From CAZAPZ01 sp964487285 (GTDB lineage Bacteria; Campylobacterota_A; Desulfurellia; JAADFJ01): a DNA stretch of 9,609 bases. Location of the stretch: positions 1 to 9,609 of the forward strand of contig CAZAPZ010000059.1 in the NCBI GenBank assembly GCA_964487285.1, read 5' to 3'. How positions within the stretch are numbered: position 1 is the stretch's first letter; every line of letters begins with the position of its first letter. The position numbers and the translations under genes were made by a program. Below the pieces are notes generated by a model. It was not told the DNA's origin and did not search any database. It was given only the letters and a program-made list of their open reading frames with translations. Positions 6,327 through 9,609 of this stretch are shown here, one piece after another.

Positions 6327-6509
6327 TCAATCCTTCTTTTCGTACTTTTCACACTCTGCCGGCGCAATAAAAGCTCCAATTTTGTGATTTTTAAATATTC
6401 CTCTTGAGAACGGATAATCCAATGAATCGCAATAACCGTCAAGTACAGGAATCATATGCGGAGCCAAAGCCGGACGAAAATTTTTGCATTCTTTACAAAG
6501 TATATCCAT
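6327..6509 (-). CDS. 60-residue four-cysteine protein, resembling BssC-type small subunits
   Basis: Very small protein with cysteines at 5, 8, 27 and 53 (CKEC, GYC, AEC) and a C-terminal CEKYEKKD. The pattern C-x2-C, one cysteine mid-chain and a last cysteine followed by x-x-aromatic and lysines resembles the small iron-sulfur subunits of benzylsuccinate synthase (BssB/BssC) and 4-hydroxyphenylacetate decarboxylase, which bind one [4Fe-4S] cluster. BssC is also about 60 residues. What is seen is the cysteine layout and size; homology and cluster binding are inferred. No glycyl-radical large subunit is in the window. ATG 6509 follows AGGAGG by six bases. The gap to the preceding gene is 13 bases. 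Another small metal-binding protein is the alternative. Confidence 0.7.
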   Translation of the reverse strand: MDILCKECKNFRPALAPHMIPVLDGYCDSLDYPFSRGIFKNHKIGAFIAPAECEKYEKKD

Positions 6510-6522
6510 CTATATCCTCCTT

Positions 6523-6915
6523 TTAATCGTAGATCTCTTTCCAAATACCGCCCTTAAGCTCGTCGGGTTTAAGCGGTCTGCCTGCAACAAGATTTCCTCT
6601 GACATTCTTAGTAATCGGTTTAGGCTTACCAAGAAATACGGCGCTTGCCATAGCAGGAGGGGAAACTTTACCAGGTTCATTCATGGGGATGAAATTGTTG
6701 CCTTCTCTCTTCTCGGCACAGCCTGGCAGCGTAAAATCGGTACCCTTTGCATCAGACGGTCCTTCGACGGTTCTTCCGTTAACTCTTTTAATAAAATACA
6801 GTTTCCCGCAGCCGGCACATTTAAAGTTGCCTTCAAAATCCCAAAATGTATATGGATCCAAATAATTAGTTACTCCACATTTTTCACAAGTTAAAATAGA
6901 TTCAAATTTAGACAT
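6523..6915 (-). CDS. Zinc-ribbon or rubredoxin-like 130-residue protein
   Basis: The N-terminal third has two CxxC knuckles, C10-x2-C13 and C33-x2-C36, nineteen residues apart, with aromatic residues between (NYLDPYTFWDFEGNFKC). This is a zinc-ribbon or rubredoxin-like metal site. A further cysteine is C66. Residues 50-130 are rich in glycine, proline and lysine, have no recognised domain, and end in KGGIWKEIYD. I cannot name a family. A role as a small structural or electron-transfer subunit would fit its place between CoA-transferase genes and another four-cysteine protein. It could also be a zinc-ribbon partner as seen in some acyl-CoA enzymes (BbsA or DUF35-type), but I see no specific match. 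ATG 6915 follows AAGGAGG by nine bases. The gap from the upstream stop is 21 bases. Confidence 0.8.
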   Translation of the reverse strand: MSKFESILTCEKCGVTNYLDPYTFWDFEGNFKCAGCGKLYFIKRVNGRTVEGPSDAKGTDFTLPGCAEKREGNNFIPMNEPGKVSPPAMASAVFLGKPKPITKNVRGNLVAGRPLKPDELKGGIWKEIYD

Positions 6916-6936
6916 TAATTAGTACCTCCTTACGAT

Positions 6937-8304
6937 TTAGATGATGCCTTTCTCTTCATACTCATTGATTTTACCATTGCCAAAACCAAGGAGCTTTTGA
7001 TAGATGTAATGGTTATCGGCACCAACAGGTTTAAATACCCATTTGACCCTTGGAGGAGTATCGGACATATGCACAAATGCCCCTTGGCTAAACATTTCTC
7101 CGAATGTAGGGTCATCAAGCCATACAAGCGCTCCCCGCTTTAGCCAGTGAGGATTGTTGGCAATTTCTTTAGCATTTGCAACAAGTTGGCAATTTACCCC
7201 ATGGCTATGCAAAGTCTGTTCAACCTCTTCCTTAGTTTTATTTGAAGTCCATTTTTCAATCTCAGGATATAGATATTTTTGAGCCTCAGGCTTTACTCTG
7301 GCATTTAAAGATGCATATTTATCCAATAGGTCGTTTCTACCCATAAGATTAGCGAGACGAGCAAAATCCTCATCTTTATAAGCACTTACCAAAATAAATC
7401 CTTCTTCCAGTTCCTGCGGATTATCAGAATCAGGGTACGAAGATTTACCGCATTTAACAATGCCATGAATGGATAACTCGGTATCCCAGTTGCCCCATCT
7501 CTGTCTTACAACGCCGAACTTACCCCACAACGGCAGTGAATATTCAAGCTGTCTCTGAACTCCATGGACCTGTGAATACTCTATCATCTGACCAACACCC
7601 GACTTGTTGTTTCTCCAGTAAAGAGCAGCCAATGTTCCCGTTACACCCATCATAGCGCCCCAATAATCGGCAAGCCATATAGCATGTTTTGAAGGATGTC
7701 CATGCATCTCACCGGATAATCCTGTAATAGAAAAATTTCCGCCTTGAGATTGTCCGAGAATATCATACGATGCCCTCGTTCTTCCAGGGCCAAATCCGCC
7801 AAAACCGCCTTCCCATAGATAAACCAATCTCGGGTTTACCTCTTTCAGCTGGTTGTATCCAATTCCCCATCTATTAAAAGTACCAGGTCTGTAATTTTCA
7901 ACCATTACATCGGATTTGGCTGCAAGGGCACGCATTATCTCTTTGCCTTCTTCTCTATGGAAATCAAGCCCGCAGAAATATTCACCTGGATTTGCACCAA
8001 AGAATCCAAGGCCTGTTGCCTTCTCCGGATACCATTTTGAAAGAGGATACAAGTCAGGCTCATTAAATGGCGTAGTATGTCTCATCGGCTCCCCTACTTT
8101 AGGAAGCTCTATCTTTATAACTTCAGCTCCGAGTTCAGCAAAATATGCCGCAGCCGCAGGTCCAAGAATATACTGTGTGCATGAGAGCACTCTATATCCC
8201 TTAAATGCCTCCGGCTTCTCAAAAACATTTTTTATACCAAACTGTTCCTCGCAGTAATTTTCAAAACTTTTTTTGCCCGGATCGTTTGCAATATCACTCA
8301 TCAT
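6937..8304 (-). CDS. Class III CoA-transferase (CaiB/BaiF/formyl-CoA transferase family), second subunit
   Basis: 455 residues. Family features in order: GYRVLSCTQYILGPAAAAYFAELGAEVIKIELP (36-68), the CoA-binding and interlocked-fold region VMVENYRPGTFNRWGIGY (133-150), NPRLVYLWEGGFGG (157-170), and the nucleophilic-aspartate segment IWLADYWGAMMG with D213, the counterpart of Asp169 in formyl-CoA transferase. It is longer than the usual 390-410 residues, mainly at the N-terminus and around 70-110. Such enzymes move CoA from a donor such as succinyl-CoA to an acid. Its start overlaps the stop of the other CoA-transferase gene (ATGA), so a heterodimer as in benzylsuccinate CoA-transferase BbsEF or phthalate CoA-transferase is likely. 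A strong GAGGGGGTGAT precedes two adjacent ATGs (8304 and 8301); the second has the better spacing. Substrate unknown. Confidence 0.88.
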   Translation of the reverse strand: MMSDIANDPGKKSFENYCEEQFGIKNVFEKPEAFKGYRVLSCTQYILGPAAAAYFAELGAEVIKIELPKVGEPMRHTTPFNEPDLYPLSKWYPEKATGLGFFGANPGEYFCGLDFHREEGKEIMRALAAKSDVMVENYRPGTFNRWGIGYNQLKEVNPRLVYLWEGGFGGFGPGRTRASYDILGQSQGGNFSITGLSGEMHGHPSKHAIWLADYWGAMMGVTGTLAALYWRNNKSGVGQMIEYSQVHGVQRQLEYSLPLWGKFGVVRQRWGNWDTELSIHGIVKCGKSSYPDSDNPQELEEGFILVSAYKDEDFARLANLMGRNDLLDKYASLNARVKPEAQKYLYPEIEKWTSNKTKEEVEQTLHSHGVNCQLVANAKEIANNPHWLKRGALVWLDDPTFGEMFSQGAFVHMSDTPPRVKWVFKPVGADNHYIYQKLLGFGNGKINEYEEKGII

Positions 8305-9590
8305 ATCACCCCCTCTTCTGAAAGTTCCTTCAACTTTCTCTTTGGGAAACCTAATAATCTTGAATAAACATCTTTGTTGTCATATCCTATCGGTCTTCCG
8401 ATCCATTTTAATCGTGAAGGAGTTTTCTCGGCAAAAATCGGATTTGTCCCGTAAAGCACCTTGCCGTACAAAGCATCATCCACAACATCAACATGGCCTC
8501 TATATTTAAAGTGAGGATACTCTGCGACTTCATCTACAAATAAAACTCCACCGGATGCAACCTCTTCAGCCAAAAGCTTATCTTCAGCCTGCTGTCTTGT
8601 ATTATCCTTGCCCCATTCGGAAAGAGCTGTATATGTTTTCACCTGAGCATAATGAGGCAATCTTTCGGTAACATCACGAAGTCCTTTATCAAGCACTATC
8701 AATTCTTCAACTGCAGGATTATCCTTGCCTACGGCTTTCCATATACGATACCATAATCTGTCATGTCCGCCGCCAACCATCAAATACCCGTCAATCACAG
8801 GATTAACGCCGTAAATGTTAATTGCGAGGTCCCAGTTACCGTATCTCGGTCTTATACTCCCATCCATTCCATACCATGCCCAATTGTAATCAAGAATTCG
8901 GATAATCGCCTCAGCTCCTGTGGCTTCAATGAATTGGCCTTTTCTGGAAACTTGTTCTCTATATATGAGGGCAGATATTATGCCCATTGCAGCTGTTGTG
9001 CCCCCTACATGGTCTGCCATCCATAGCCCTGAGCGCGTTGGAATGCCTCCAAATGCTTTAGGAAATCCGGTAGCATGCGTAAATCCGCTTGCACATTGAG
9101 CTGTAGGCTCAAGTTCGCCCGGTCTATCTTTGTCAGGTCCCCATTGTCCTTTTTGACCTACCCAGCAATATACAAGTCTTGGATTAGTTTTTGATAATTG
9201 ACGATAGCCTATCCCCCATGCATCGAATTGCCCCGGAGGAGCATTTTCAATTAGAACATCTGCTTTTAAGGCGAGTTTGGTCAGAATTGACCTGCCTTTT
9301 TCTGTTTCAAGATTTAATGTAACCGACTGTTTATTTCTCATTTCATGAAGAAAATGCATCCCAATTTCTTCACCTTTTTCTTTATCTTTAAAATACCAAT
9401 CCTTCCTTCCAAAAGGAGTAAGCTTTCTTAGCGGATCACCTTCCGGAGGTTCAACCTGTATTGTTTCAGCACCGAGTTCCGAAAGCATTGACGATGCCCA
9501 ATGCCCTATTATCATTCCAGTTGAACAATCAAGCACTCTTATACCATCAAGAGCTTCAGGTTTTTTACCCGATTCTCTCGGATGCATCAT
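8301..9590 (-). CDS. Class III CoA-transferase (CaiB/BaiF family), first subunit
   Basis: About 429 residues from ATG 9590. Family features (numbered from a TTG at 9599, three codons upstream): LDGIRVLDCSTGMIIGHWASSMLSELGAETIQVEPPEGDP (17-56), VLIENAPPGQFDAWGIGY (115-132), NPRLVYCWVGQKGQWGP (139-155), and the catalytic segment LWMADHVGGTTAAMGIISALIYR with D196 equivalent to the formyl-CoA transferase nucleophile. The C-terminal SRLKWIGRPIGYDNKDVYSRLLGF is echoed in its partner (PRVKWVFKPVGADNHYIYQKLLGF), which suggests a paralogous pair. Start choice is uncertain. TTG 9599 and ATG 9590/9587 all lack a strong ribosome binding site, and no in-frame stop is visible before the right edge, so the true start may lie outside. 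It overlaps the second subunit gene by four bases (ATGA). Confidence 0.87.
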   Translation of the reverse strand: MMHPRESGKKPEALDGIRVLDCSTGMIIGHWASSMLSELGAETIQVEPPEGDPLRKLTPFGRKDWYFKDKEKGEEIGMHFLHEMRNKQSVTLNLETEKGRSILTKLALKADVLIENAPPGQFDAWGIGYRQLSKTNPRLVYCWVGQKGQWGPDKDRPGELEPTAQCASGFTHATGFPKAFGGIPTRSGLWMADHVGGTTAAMGIISALIYREQVSRKGQFIEATGAEAIIRILDYNWAWYGMDGSIRPRYGNWDLAINIYGVNPVIDGYLMVGGGHDRLWYRIWKAVGKDNPAVEELIVLDKGLRDVTERLPHYAQVKTYTALSEWGKDNTRQQAEDKLLAEEVASGGVLFVDEVAEYPHFKYRGHVDVVDDALYGKVLYGTNPIFAEKTPSRLKWIGRPIGYDNKDVYSRLLGFPKRKLKELSEEGVI

Positions 9591-9609
9591 CTTTTCCAAA
9601 GAAAGTGAA

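Noticed and set aside
8301..9590. Naming the CoA-transferase pair bbsE/bbsF or a phthalate CoA-transferase
   Set aside because: The family and two-subunit arrangement fit, but no diagnostic neighbouring gene (glycyl-radical enzyme, UbiD-type decarboxylase, bbs dehydrogenases) is visible, so a specific name is not supported.

Overview
This is an AT-rich bacterial window with tightly packed genes. Most minus-strand genes have strong AGGAGG-type ribosome binding sites. Gene content points to an anaerobe or fermentative or respiratory lineage: a YmdB-type metallophosphoesterase, a CheX/CheY pair, a DUF1614 membrane protein, and aromatic-acid-type CoA enzymes. A Clostridia, Deferribacteres or Spirochaete relative would fit. 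No marker in the window settles the phylum.

Layout. Positions 1-33 (minus) hold the 5' end of a tRNA-Tyr gene that runs off the left edge, with a promoter about 100 bases upstream. A minus-strand DUF1614 membrane protein (349-1008) has a promoter so close to its ATG that the mRNA may be leaderless, and ends in a hairpin terminator. Divergent from it is a plus-strand operon (1247-3253): YmdB-like phosphodiesterase, a degenerate receiver domain fused to CheX, and CheY. The receiver-CheX gene overlaps the ymdB stop by one base (TAATG). A hairpin terminator at about 3409-3446 closes this side.

The rest (3565 to 9609) is transcribed leftwards. In reading order: two class III (CaiB/BaiF, formyl-CoA transferase family) CoA-transferase subunits that overlap by ATGA; a 130-residue zinc-ribbon-like protein; a 60-residue four-cysteine protein resembling the small subunits of fumarate-adding glycyl-radical enzymes; a 119-residue and a 141-residue protein I do not recognise; then, after a 329-base gap, a benzoate/2-aminobenzoate-type acyl-CoA ligase. 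The gap carries three copies of a 16-17 base repeat in terminal-inverted-repeat arrangement and a perfect 14-base palindrome.

Inferred function: the leftward block probably activates an aromatic or aryl-succinate type acid to its CoA thioester, by CoA transfer (heterodimeric transferase) and by ATP-dependent ligation. The four small proteins would be subunits or accessory factors of an unidentified enzyme, whose large subunit may lie beyond the right edge. This cluster is the best candidate here for an undescribed system. The substrate cannot be read from the sequence.
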